The position numbers were made by a program, and so were the translations under genes. 64,000 nucleotides of DNA from an uncultured Bryobacteraceae bacterium (lineage in GTDB: Bacteria; Acidobacteriota; Terriglobia; Bryobacterales; Bryobacteraceae). Positions 54,097-62,663 of this stretch are shown here, in pieces (position 1 is the stretch's first letter; each line of letters starts with the position of its first letter). Where the stretch lies: contig CALDSU010000011.1 of assembly GCA_937924525.1 (NCBI GenBank), positions 67,001 to 131,000 of the forward strand, written 5' to 3'. The notes beneath the pieces are model-generated. The model was given only the letters and a program-made list of their open reading frames with translations, was not told the origin of the DNA and did not search any database.

Positions 54097-54207
54097 GAGT
54101 GGGATTGTTGCCAAGGATGTCCGTTCCAGGGGCCGGGGATCCTCGGGACGTGTTTGGACATCTATTGGTGTGGCAGATTTTACCCCTGTTTCTCCTGCTA
54201 TTCCTGA
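54097..54207 (+). other. Cys-rich in-frame continuation downstream of the TGA
   Basis: In the frame of the peptide gene, codons 75-110 (after TGA at codon 74) read without interruption to TGA at 54205-54207. Cys codons start at 54106, 54109, 54118, 54151, 54169, 54187 and 54196, seven of 36 residues, interspersed with Trp, Tyr, Pro and Gly. Such Cys density is not expected by chance in this GC-rich DNA. A hairpin can form 14 bases after the TGA: 54111-54118 with 54139-54146, one mismatch. It could be the tail of a longer protein read through the TGA (for example as selenocysteine), or the remains of a gene cut by a nonsense mutation. Confidence 0.5.
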
Positions 54208-54256
54208 GAAGCCGGGTTGGCAGAGAAGCAGAGAATCAGGGGCAGGCAAAAAGAGC

Positions 54257-55030
54257 ATGCTTGGGTCTGTAATTCATGGTGCAAGCCGTGCTTCGTGTGT
54301 TGTCTGGGCGTGCGCTACGCTCGCCATGGCGGAGATTGCCACCGTAGCGCCGTTTACAGTTTACGAACGATACTCCTATCGCGATGCCACCGGCCGGGAA
54401 ACCACGTTGGAACAGCGGACCTACGCGGTGCGGAGCGATGGCTCGGATGTCAGGGCAGTGGACCGATACATTATTCGGCGCGATCAATGGGCGCGGTTCC
54501 GCTTCATCAACGACATCGCCGCGATGAAGATGGTTTCGGTGGATCTGTTCACCGGTTCGACCACCTCCTACCCAATGGACGCGCGGGGCGCGCAGCTACA
54601 GCGGGAGAAGGTGGGAAGTGCTTGCGCAGGCGGGGCGGGAGAATGCGACCGGATTCTCGGGTATGAGGTCTTCCGGGAGATGTCGACAACCAAGGGGCCG
54701 GAGGGGGAAACGACGGAACTGGAAATGTGGAAAGCGCCGAAATTAAACTGTTACCCCCTACGCGTGACGGCGACGCTGAAGACCGCGAAGGGGGAATTGG
54801 AGGCGGAGAACGTCCAGGAAGCGATCGCGGTCGTGCCCGGCGAACCGGATCCGATGCTCTTCTTCGTTCCGCCTCACTATCGGGAGAGGACGGCCTCGGA
54901 GGTGATCAGTGAGACACAACGGCGGCGGGGAGGGCCGTCGGCTTGTCCGGAGTGCGAGAGCGACCCGGCGAAACACTGGGATGCCGTGTACCGGCAGCGG
55001 TCTGGGGAGAAGGTTGCAAGAATTCCCTGA
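54257..55030 (+). CDS. Secreted protein of unknown function
   Basis: A 257-residue protein from ATG 54257; the frame is open to 54041, but the upstream part overlaps the peptide gene in another frame and looks non-coding. A signal peptide (ASRASCVVWACATLAMAEIA) precedes a mixed fold (FTVYERYSYRDATGRETTLE, FRFINDIAAMKMVSVDLFTG). Cys occur in GSACAGGAGECDR, LNCYPLRV and SACPECES, so disulfides are possible. The acidic/Arg-rich C-terminus is of low complexity. No family was recognised. It lies 160 bases after the peptide's TGA and may be co-transcribed with it. Confidence 0.65.
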   Translation: MLGSVIHGASRASCVVWACATLAMAEIATVAPFTVYERYSYRDATGRETTLEQRTYAVRSDGSDVRAVDRYIIRRDQWARFRFINDIAAMKMVSVDLFTGSTTSYPMDARGAQLQREKVGSACAGGAGECDRILGYEVFREMSTTKGPEGETTELEMWKAPKLNCYPLRVTATLKTAKGELEAENVQEAIAVVPGEPDPMLFFVPPHYRERTASEVISETQRRRGGPSACPECESDPAKHWDAVYRQRSGEKVARIP

Positions 55031-55068
55031 GCGCAGCCTCGTCAGGAGACTTCTCATCCCGCCCGATC

Positions 55069-56148
55069 TCAGCGGGGCGCGTCGCCAGCCTCGCCCGTGA
55101 GGCGGAGCGCCTGCTCCAGGTTGCGCTGCGCCGACGGGTAGCCGGGACGCAGCGCGAGGGCGGCGCGGAAATGCCGGATCGCCTCGGCGATGCGTCCGCT
55201 CCTGGCGAGCAGGACGCCGGTGTGGTTCTCCATTTCCGGGTCCGGCTCCAACGCGAGCGCGTGGCGAAACCGCTCGACAGCGGCGTCCACGTCGCCTTGT
55301 TGTTCGGTCTCCACGGCCCAGCGCGCATAGGCCGCGGCCAGGGCGGCGGCGATCTCCTCGAAGTCCGGCCGCAATTCCAGGGCGCGGGAGAGTTCGGCCA
55401 CGCCGGCGGCGGTGTCGCCTTGCTCCAGCAGGTCGAGCCCTTTGAGATACGCGGCGCCCGCCTGCTCGCCGCGCTGGCGGGCGGCCAGCATGCGCCGCAC
55501 GGTTTGCAGTTCCGCTTCCGCGGCGGCTTGGTCGCCGGCTTTGCGGAGCAACGCGGCCAGGCGGTAACGCGCGGCGGTGAGGCCGGGATTGCGTTCCAGC
55601 GCGGCGCGGTAGGCGGCCAGCGCTCCGGCGTCATCCCCCTTGCGCTCCAGCAGCCGGCCGAGTTCGAAGTGCGCGCGGAAGAGGCCCGGATCCAGCCGCA
55701 GCGCCTGACGGAAGTCCCGCTCAGCCGCCTCGGCGTGGCCGAGTTCCGCCCGGACGTGACCGGCCCCGAAGTGCGCGAGGGCGTAGCGCGGCAGGGCCGC
55801 GCGCAGCGCGTCGAGTTCCTTCAACCCGTCTTGTTTGCGGCCGGCGTTGGCCAGCGCCATGGCGTAGTTGTAGCGCGCCTCCCGGTCGCGCGGATTCAGG
55901 CGCCAGGCCTGATGGAACGATTCGGCGGCGGCGGCGAACTCGCGCCGCTCGAGCAGAATGGCGCCCGCCTCGCGGTGCGCGGCGGCCAGCTTCGGATTGG
56001 CTTGCAGGGCGGCCCGCAACTGCTCGAGGGCGCCGGGCGCGTCTCCCGCGGCGCGAAGCTCCCCCGCTTTGCGCAGCAACGCTTCCGCCTCAGGCGGGGA
56101 TTGCCCGTTCAGCAGAGCCGCGCACAGCAAGGCCGTCAGCCAGCGCAC
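55069..56148 (-). CDS. Secreted TPR-repeat protein
   Basis: A 359-residue protein from GTG 56148 (signal RWLTALLCAALLNGQ); the longer upstream frame is antisense to the other TPR gene, and a TTG at 56163 is a possible alternative start. At least seven TPR units are visible in the form AGDAPGALEQLRAALQANPK, REFAAAAESFHQAWRLNPR, KGDDAGALAAYRAALERNPG and QGDVDAAVERFRHALALEPD. It is probably a periplasmic scaffold. It is divergent from another TPR gene with 18 bases between starts. Confidence 0.82.
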   Translation of the reverse strand: MRWLTALLCAALLNGQSPPEAEALLRKAGELRAAGDAPGALEQLRAALQANPKLAAAHREAGAILLERREFAAAAESFHQAWRLNPRDREARYNYAMALANAGRKQDGLKELDALRAALPRYALAHFGAGHVRAELGHAEAAERDFRQALRLDPGLFRAHFELGRLLERKGDDAGALAAYRAALERNPGLTAARYRLAALLRKAGDQAAAEAELQTVRRMLAARQRGEQAGAAYLKGLDLLEQGDTAAGVAELSRALELRPDFEEIAAALAAAYARWAVETEQQGDVDAAVERFRHALALEPDPEMENHTGVLLARSGRIAEAIRHFRAALALRPGYPSAQRNLEQALRLTGEAGDAPR

Positions 56149-56166
56149 GAGTAAACTATACAATGC

Positions 56167-57513
56167 GTGCGTTACCTCACTCTGCTCGCGTTGTGGTGGA
56201 CCGGCGCGGCCGGCGCGGAGACGGCGCGCGAGTGTCTGGCCCGCGCGCTGGCGCTGGCCGCCGAGGGACGCACCGCGGAAGCCGCGGGGCAAGCCGAACT
56301 GGCCACGGTCCTGGATCCGCAACTGGCCGACGCCTGGTACAATCTGGGCGCGCTCCGCCACGCCCAAGGCCGCGCGGAAGAGGCTCGGGCCGCGTTCGAA
56401 CGCGTGCTCCAGTTGCCGGGTCCGCAAGCCGATGCGCGCCACGCCTTGGGGCTGATCCTGGAACAGGAAGGCCACCATAGCGAAGCCGCGGCCGAGTTCC
56501 GCAAAGCCCTCGCCGAGGCCCCCGCCCACCGTCAAGCCCAGCTCAACTTGGCCATTTCGCTGGCGGCGCAGGGCCGCCGCGAGGAAGCGCTGCGGTGGAT
56601 CGGCCGCGTCCTGGCCCGGCATGCCGATTGGGCGGAAGCGCATTACCGGCAAGGCCGCATCCTGGAGCGGGCCGGCCGGGCGGCCGAGGCGGAAGCCAGT
56701 TATCGGTCCGCCGCGCGCCTGTCGCCGGACCTGGCCGACGCGCACTACCGGCTCGGCAAACGTCTCGAGGAGCGAGGCGAGTTGGAAGAAAGCATCGCCG
56801 CATACCGACGGGCCGCCGCTGCGGATCCGGCCAACGCGACGTTCGGCTACGCGCTGGCGCGGGCCTTGCGCAAGGCCGGGCGCGAGGCGGACGCCGCCCG
56901 CCAAACCGCGGCCCTGCGCGCGGCGCTGGCGGCGCAGAAGCAAAAGACCGCCGCCCAGGACGCGAATCGCGCCGGGGTCTTCCTCGCCGGCAGAGGCGAC
57001 CTGGCGGGCGCCGCCGCCAGGTTCCGCGAAGCGGCGGCGCTGGATCCGGCTCTGGCCGACGCGCCCTATAACCTGGGAGGCGTCCTGCTGCGTCTGGGAC
57101 AGGAGACCGAGGCCATCGCCGCCTTCCAGCAGGCGGTCGCGCTTCAACCGGATTTCGCAGATGCGTACGCCGCGCTGGCCGCGGCCCTGGAGGATGCCGG
57201 ACGCTATCCGGAGGCGGCCGCGGCCTGGGAGCAGGTGCTTCGTTTGCGCCCCGCCTCGCTGGACGCGCTATATCGCGCCGCCGGTGTTTGCGCCGCCCTG
57301 CAAGACCATGCGTGCGTGGCGCGGCGCCTGACCGCAGCCACCGCACGCGACCCGCAAAACGCGGAGGCGTTCTTCAATCTCGGCGTGGCCCTGGCGCTTG
57401 AGGGCGGAGAGGTGGGCCGCGCCCGCGCCGCGCTCGAACGCGCCCTCGCCCTCAAGCCGGACTACCCCGGCGCCCGCGCGGCGCTGGATGCGTTGGCCGC
57501 GCCCCGGCGTTGA
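56167..57513 (+). CDS. Secreted TPR-repeat protein (divergent partner)
   Basis: A 448-residue exported protein from GTG 56167 (signal RYLTLLALWWTGAAGAE). It is built almost entirely of TPR units such as EGRTAEAAGQAELATVLDPQ, EGHHSEAAAEFRKALAEAPA, RGELEESIAAYRRAAAADPA and RGDLAGAAARFREAAALDPA. Low-complexity Ala/Arg helices make up the rest. Role inferred as a protein-interaction scaffold outside the cytoplasm, perhaps paired with the divergent TPR protein. Confidence 0.82.
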   Translation: MRYLTLLALWWTGAAGAETARECLARALALAAEGRTAEAAGQAELATVLDPQLADAWYNLGALRHAQGRAEEARAAFERVLQLPGPQADARHALGLILEQEGHHSEAAAEFRKALAEAPAHRQAQLNLAISLAAQGRREEALRWIGRVLARHADWAEAHYRQGRILERAGRAAEAEASYRSAARLSPDLADAHYRLGKRLEERGELEESIAAYRRAAAADPANATFGYALARALRKAGREADAARQTAALRAALAAQKQKTAAQDANRAGVFLAGRGDLAGAAARFREAAALDPALADAPYNLGGVLLRLGQETEAIAAFQQAVALQPDFADAYAALAAALEDAGRYPEAAAAWEQVLRLRPASLDALYRAAGVCAALQDHACVARRLTAATARDPQNAEAFFNLGVALALEGGEVGRARAALERALALKPDYPGARAALDALAAPRR

Positions 57514-57553
57514 CAGTTCCGTCAAGCAAGCCGGGCGCGTCCCAAACGCGCGT

Positions 57554-59089
57554 TCAGCCTTCCCGGGCGGGGTTCCAGTAGGCCGCATAGAACCGGATGC
57601 GCCACCCGTCCGCGCCGGTGAAGCGCACGCGAACCCGCACTTCCGGGACGTTCGCTCGCACGCGGTCCTTGCCCGGCCAGCGCACCGGGATTTCGATTCC
57701 GGAACGGACGACACGCACCGGCCAATAACCGGCAAGCGGCCGGCCGCCGAGATCCGTCACCTCCACCTCGATCACGCTCGTTTCACTGAGTCCGTCGGCG
57801 TTCAACGTGAGCGAGGCGCCGCGCGCAGGCAGCGGCAGCGGCGCGGTGACGAAACTGGCGGGGCGGTTCTCGACCGGGGACAGATAGCCAAAGCCGTCCC
57901 GCCGCATCATGGCGAGGCCCACCTGCCCGGTAGAGATGCGGCGGCTGGCCAAATCCCACGTGCCGTAATAGATGTACGTCTGATCGCCCACGTTTTCAAA
58001 CCCCTGCCCCTGGATCAGTCCATGGCGGTCCCAACTGCCCGTCGGTCCGGCTTCGAGGAAGGGAAAATCCGGGACGGGCTCGCGAAAGTGGATGCCGTCG
58101 TTGGAGACCAGCAGCCCCAGATCCATGCGGCGCTGCTCAATCGACCGCGCTCCGTGCCAGAGCCCATAAAGGCCTACCGCCACGTTGTGCCGGTTCCACA
58201 CGCCCGCCGGCTCATGCGCCTCTTCCAAATCCTTATCCCGCGAGCGATAGCCGTAGCGCTGGAAGGAAAAGGCGCGCTCCTGCGACCAGTGGACGAAATC
58301 CGTCGACCAGTGCGTCGTCATCGTGCGCGCCGTGGGCGCCCCCCAGGGCAGCCAGATGTCGGGCGTCATTTCCTGCCCGTACACGTAATACACACCCTGG
58401 AACTTCTGGAGACCGCCGATCTCGAACACATGGTGCGCCCGGAACGGGACTTCGGTCTCGTCCAGCACGGCGGTCTTTGGCGGGAGCGACGCCAGCGTCC
58501 AGCGCAGCCCGTCGGCGCTGAAGAACGGAAGGATCGTAGCGTGCGGCTTCTTGGTGGCGTCATCGCGGTGGTAGTAGCGGGTGTAGCGCGCCATCTTGTA
58601 ACGCTTGGCCGGGTCCCGATCTTCCGGTTCATGCAGGACGAAGGCGGCGAGGGGTTCGGCCATGCTCTCGTCGAGCGCCGGGGTAAAAGAGACGAGGTTG
58701 TTTCGTTTGTTCCCGCCAAACTCGGCCAGGCCGAGTTCGGGTTTGACCCATTGGAGCCCGTCCTGGCTTTCGGCATACGCGATCCGAAACGAGGTTCCGC
58801 GGGCGCCCACCGTCTCTTCGGTGGCGCAGGCGGCGTACCACATGCGGAACTTGCCGCCCACGCGCAACACGGACCCGTAGAACTGGGCGCGCCGCGCGTC
58901 CACCGATCCTGGCGGTCCATGACGCAGCACGGGATTGCCCGGGTATTTCCGCGGCTGTTCGAGGGTGACCTTCAAGTTGTCGCGGAAAGGAATCGCGCGG
59001 TCGTCAAAGGAGAACAACGTCCAAGCCGGAACACTTTGGCCCCAGGCCCCGGAGGCTAGCAGGAATGTCACGCAGCACGCCAGGCGCAT
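57554..59089 (-). CDS. Secreted five-bladed propeller (GH32/43-like) protein
   Basis: A 511-residue exported protein (signal MRLACCVTFLLASGAWGQ). Repeated segments such as YGSVLRVGGKFRMWYAACAT, RIAYAESQDGLQWVKPELGL, QKFQGVYYVYGQEM and RRMDLGLLVSNDGIHFREPV resemble the blades of glycosidase clan GH-J/GH-F-like propellers (GH32/43/68/130). An Asp/Glu catalytic set was not traced, so enzyme activity is not claimed. The C-terminal 110 residues form a beta-sandwich-like extension (ASLTLNADGLSETSVIEVEV). Convergent with the TPR gene. Confidence 0.7.
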   Translation of the reverse strand: MRLACCVTFLLASGAWGQSVPAWTLFSFDDRAIPFRDNLKVTLEQPRKYPGNPVLRHGPPGSVDARRAQFYGSVLRVGGKFRMWYAACATEETVGARGTSFRIAYAESQDGLQWVKPELGLAEFGGNKRNNLVSFTPALDESMAEPLAAFVLHEPEDRDPAKRYKMARYTRYYHRDDATKKPHATILPFFSADGLRWTLASLPPKTAVLDETEVPFRAHHVFEIGGLQKFQGVYYVYGQEMTPDIWLPWGAPTARTMTTHWSTDFVHWSQERAFSFQRYGYRSRDKDLEEAHEPAGVWNRHNVAVGLYGLWHGARSIEQRRMDLGLLVSNDGIHFREPVPDFPFLEAGPTGSWDRHGLIQGQGFENVGDQTYIYYGTWDLASRRISTGQVGLAMMRRDGFGYLSPVENRPASFVTAPLPLPARGASLTLNADGLSETSVIEVEVTDLGGRPLAGYWPVRVVRSGIEIPVRWPGKDRVRANVPEVRVRVRFTGADGWRIRFYAAYWNPAREG

Positions 59090-59164
59090 CAGGGGAATCC
59101 TAGCACGGCCGTTAACGGGCTCCCCGCTGTTCGGATCGCGGGCGCGCGGACGGCGATTGCAGCC

Positions 59165-62100
59165 TCAGTCCGCGGCGTACGCCGCCTGCGTCTGCCCGAT
59201 CCGGGCGCGCAACTCCGCTTCGTAGTCCGCCAGGCGCCGTTCGATCTCTTCGGCGGCCATCCGTTTCCTGATCACGTCTTCGCGGTACCGCCGCAGGAAG
59301 TAATCGATGGTTTCGACGCGGATCCGGATGGAACCCGCGGGCTTGTTCTCATCCATATCCTTGAAGCAGAAATAGGGTGTCCCGGACTTCTCAATGATGC
59401 CTTCGATCACTCCGTAAATCGGGGCGTCGTGGCCGCACTTGAAGCTCGAGATCTCCAGCGCCACCAGGTTGGGATGGCGGGCCGTGAACTTGGCCGCCCA
59501 CACCTTGTGGTTGGTGCTGCACGAGTACGAGTTCTTCCATACGTCCTGAATTTCGAGCGGGCTCGAAATCAGCCCTTGCCGCAGGTCGTCGGCAAACAGC
59601 CGCTCCAGCAGATCCTCGTCGACGGGCAGGGTGTTCTGGGAGAAGATCGGATAGCCGAGCTTCTGGAATTCCTCCATGATCTCGTGGTTCAGGCCCGGAT
59701 CATGATGGTAAGGCCGGCCCAGCATGACAATGCCGATGCGGTCTTCGCGCTCCAGTTGGTCCAGCACCTGGCGGGCGCGCCGCCGGATCGAGGTCTCGTA
59801 GTCGTGCAGGGCTTGGTAGCCGGTTTCGATGGCCCGCTCGTGCTCCTCCCGCGATAAGCCGAGCAGGGGATTCCACGCCTCGAACATCTGGAGCGAGAAG
59901 ATCCGCCGGTCCGCCAGGTTGATCATCGGGTTGACGTACTTCACGTTGTGCTCGGCGAAGATGTCGGACTCTTTGGTGAAGGCCGCCTTCACCGTTTCCG
60001 GCGTGGTGGTGACGGTCGGACAGGCGTTCGAGCCGGTCAGCTTCACCAGGTGCGTGGTCAGCACGTCGAACATGGGGAAGAAAATCACGTCCAGCTTCTT
60101 CCGCGCGCTCTTGACGGTGAGCAGGTTATGCACGTGGGCGATGCCGATCTTGGCCGGGAAACAGGGGTCGATCGCGCCCCGGCTGGAACCGGCGCGATAC
60201 AGTTCGCCGCTCGTGTAGTCGGAATAGATGATGTTTTCGGCCTTGACGCCCAGGCTCTCCAGGTATGTCGCAAAGACGGGAGCATAGCCGTACATGTTGA
60301 GCACGCGCGGAATGCCGATCCGCAGGCTGGCGCGGTTCTTCATGAGCGCCACCCGTTCCTTGGCGGCCTTGGTCCAGGCCCGGGACGGAATCGGGTCCGC
60401 CACGGACTTCGGGCTCCGCGTTTTGAACACTTCATGCGCGGCGATGTCGACGAAGTTGGGATTGGCGGACTTCACCGTGTCGAGTTCCGCCTTGATTTCC
60501 TTCATGTCGTTGACATCTTCCACCGTGCCCTTCTCGCAGGTGGCGATGATCAGCCGCTGCTCGCCTTCCTGCAGCGGCACCTTGGTTTTCTTTGGCACGG
60601 TGAGCTGCACTAGGTTCGGGGAGGCGGCGGTCTTGTAGTCGATGAAGGTGCGCAGGCAGTTGTTCTTGCAAAAGTTGCAGCGCGTATCTTCGTTGCGCGT
60701 GGTGCGGTACTCGATGGTGCGGACGCCGTCCAGGCCCAGAAACTCGGTCCGCTTGCCGTTCTTCCACAAACGCAGCGCTTCCACCGCCGCGCCGATGGCG
60801 CCGGACTCGCCGCAATGCTCGTGCACAATCACCTCGGGCTGGCGGCCGGCGGCCCGGAAACTGGAGCGGATGAAGTCCACTTCCGCCTTCACCACCGCGA
60901 GGTTATTCTGCGTACCGCCTTGCAGGACGAACCGGTCGCCCAGCGCGGCCAAGTTCGGGATGCTGGCTACGTACAGGAACACGTTCTTCGGCAGCACCGC
61001 CGCAAGTCCCGCCAGGATTTCCTCCGCCCGCCAGCCCTGGCGCTGGAAATTGACGATGTCGGACTGCATGAACACGGCACAGCCGTATCCGAACACCGGC
61101 ATGGCCTGGGCCGAGAACGCCAGATCGGCGTACTGATGCACGTTGAGGCCGAACCCTTCCGCCGTGGATTGCAGAAAGTAGCCGTTGCCGGCCGAGCACT
61201 GCGTGTTCAGCTTGAAGTCCTTCACGCGGCCGTTCTTGAGGACGATGAGCTTGATGTCCTGGCCGCCCACGTCAACGATCACGTGCGGATCGTCGTAATA
61301 CTTGAGCGCCGACTCGGTGTGCGCCACCGTCTCGACCAGCGCGACATCGGCTTTCAGCACGTCGCGCAGCACATCCTTGGCGTACCCGGTGGTGCCCACG
61401 CCCAGCACTTCCAGCCGCGCGTGTTGCGCTTCCACCTGGCGGCGCAGGTCTTCCACGATCTCCTTGGTGTCCTCGATCGGGTTGCCTTTGGAGAGCTGAT
61501 ACGACTTGCAGAGCACGTCGCCGTGCTCGTTCATGAGCACGCCCTTGGTGGAGGTCGAGCCGCCGTCAATGCCGAGGAACGCGCCGACCGTCGTGCCGGA
61601 CTGGAAGACCGCCGGGACAAACTTCTTGCGCCGGTAGGCTTGCTTGAAGGCCGCCAGCTCCTCCTGGTTGCTGACTAGGCCCCTGCCGCCCGATTTGGCC
61701 TTCTCTTCCGCGCGGCCGAAATCGATATAGTATTTCAGCTTGACCACACCGCGATAGCGGCCTACGTCGGCATCCTCGTCCTTGCCGAACTCGATGGCGC
61801 CCAGCGCGGCGAAGTACTGGGCGCTCTGCGGCACCTTGATCAGATCCTCGGGCCGGCAGCCCTCGGGCACTTCCACCTTCCTCTCCCGCCACATGCGCGG
61901 GATGTTGGCCTGCCAGGCCTCCCGCATCCCGCGGATGAAGGTATTGGGCCCGCCCAGCAACAGCACGTGCGGGCGCAGCGTGTTGCCGCGCGTGAGCACG
62001 GTCAGGTTTTGCAGCACGATGGCTTCGAACAGCGAGGCCATCAGTTCATGCGGCGGAGTGCCTTCCTTTTGCAAGCCGTTGATGTCGGTCTCGGCGAAGA

Positions 62101-62626
62101 CTCCGCACTTGCCCGCCACCTTGTGCAGCTTGATGCCATGATAGGCCTGCTCGCACAGCCGGTCGGACGGAATACGGAGCTTGGCGTTGATCTTGTCGAT
62201 GACGGCGCCCGTGCCGCCGGCGCACTTGTCGTTCATCGACGGGATCTTTTTCTTGCGGCCGCTGTCGTCATCGTCCTTGAAGACGATGATCTTGGCGTCC
62301 TGGCCGCCCAACTCGATCACCGAATAAACTTCCGGGTGCAGTTTCTCCACCGCCAGCGAAACGGCGGTGACCTCCTGCACAAATTTCGCGCCAATCTGCT
62401 CGGCCAGCGAAGTGCCGCCGGACCCGGTCATAAAGACCCGGGCTTTGCCTTCCTCCAGGCCGATCTCCTGCTCCATGCGGCCCAGAAACTCCATCACTTT
62501 TTCCGGCTGCTTGGTTTCGTGGCGCTGATAATCCTCCCAGACCACCCGGTCGGATGCAGTTTCTGTAACCACGGCCTTCACCGTGGTGGAACCGACGTCC
62601 AAACCTACCGAGAAACGGCTCTCCAT
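59165..62626 (-). CDS. Fused acyl-CoA dehydratase activase-type protein (BcrAD/BadFG ASKHA tandem plus DUF2229)
   Basis: A 1153-residue protein with two ASKHA ATPase domains in tandem, each complete: VGLDVGSTTVKAVVT with NDKCAGGTG and GKCGVFAETDI (first), and FLGIDGGSTSTKGVL with NTQCSAGNGYF and GYGCAVFMQSDI (second). In activases such as HgdC the paired Cys at these places bind the bridging [4Fe-4S]. The C-terminal third (DUF2229-like) has RIGIPRVLNMYGYAPVFATY, GAIDPCFPAKIGIAHVHNLL and IVMLGRPYHHDPGLNHEIME. It probably energises electron delivery to a 2-hydroxyacyl-CoA dehydratase or benzoyl-CoA reductase-type partner; substrate unknown. GGGAGG lies five bases before ATG 62626, 37 bases after the preceding gene. 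Confidence 0.88.
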   Translation of the reverse strand: MESRFSVGLDVGSTTVKAVVTETASDRVVWEDYQRHETKQPEKVMEFLGRMEQEIGLEEGKARVFMTGSGGTSLAEQIGAKFVQEVTAVSLAVEKLHPEVYSVIELGGQDAKIIVFKDDDDSGRKKKIPSMNDKCAGGTGAVIDKINAKLRIPSDRLCEQAYHGIKLHKVAGKCGVFAETDINGLQKEGTPPHELMASLFEAIVLQNLTVLTRGNTLRPHVLLLGGPNTFIRGMREAWQANIPRMWRERKVEVPEGCRPEDLIKVPQSAQYFAALGAIEFGKDEDADVGRYRGVVKLKYYIDFGRAEEKAKSGGRGLVSNQEELAAFKQAYRRKKFVPAVFQSGTTVGAFLGIDGGSTSTKGVLMNEHGDVLCKSYQLSKGNPIEDTKEIVEDLRRQVEAQHARLEVLGVGTTGYAKDVLRDVLKADVALVETVAHTESALKYYDDPHVIVDVGGQDIKLIVLKNGRVKDFKLNTQCSAGNGYFLQSTAEGFGLNVHQYADLAFSAQAMPVFGYGCAVFMQSDIVNFQRQGWRAEEILAGLAAVLPKNVFLYVASIPNLAALGDRFVLQGGTQNNLAVVKAEVDFIRSSFRAAGRQPEVIVHEHCGESGAIGAAVEALRLWKNGKRTEFLGLDGVRTIEYRTTRNEDTRCNFCKNNCLRTFIDYKTAASPNLVQLTVPKKTKVPLQEGEQRLIIATCEKGTVEDVNDMKEIKAELDTVKSANPNFVDIAAHEVFKTRSPKSVADPIPSRAWTKAAKERVALMKNRASLRIGIPRVLNMYGYAPVFATYLESLGVKAENIIYSDYTSGELYRAGSSRGAIDPCFPAKIGIAHVHNLLTVKSARKKLDVIFFPMFDVLTTHLVKLTGSNACPTVTTTPETVKAAFTKESDIFAEHNVKYVNPMINLADRRIFSLQMFEAWNPLLGLSREEHERAIETGYQALHDYETSIRRRARQVLDQLEREDRIGIVMLGRPYHHDPGLNHEIMEEFQKLGYPIFSQNTLPVDEDLLERLFADDLRQGLISSPLEIQDVWKNSYSCSTNHKVWAAKFTARHPNLVALEISSFKCGHDAPIYGVIEGIIEKSGTPYFCFKDMDENKPAGSIRIRVETIDYFLRRYREDVIRKRMAAEEIERRLADYEAELRARIGQTQAAYAAD

Positions 62627-62663
62627 GGTCCTCCCCTCGCGTTTCGTGGTTACGGCGTACGCG

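Noticed and set aside
56149-57147. Minus-strand extension of the TPR gene
   Set aside because: It is antisense to the divergent TPR gene and gives Arg/Gly-rich low-complexity protein.
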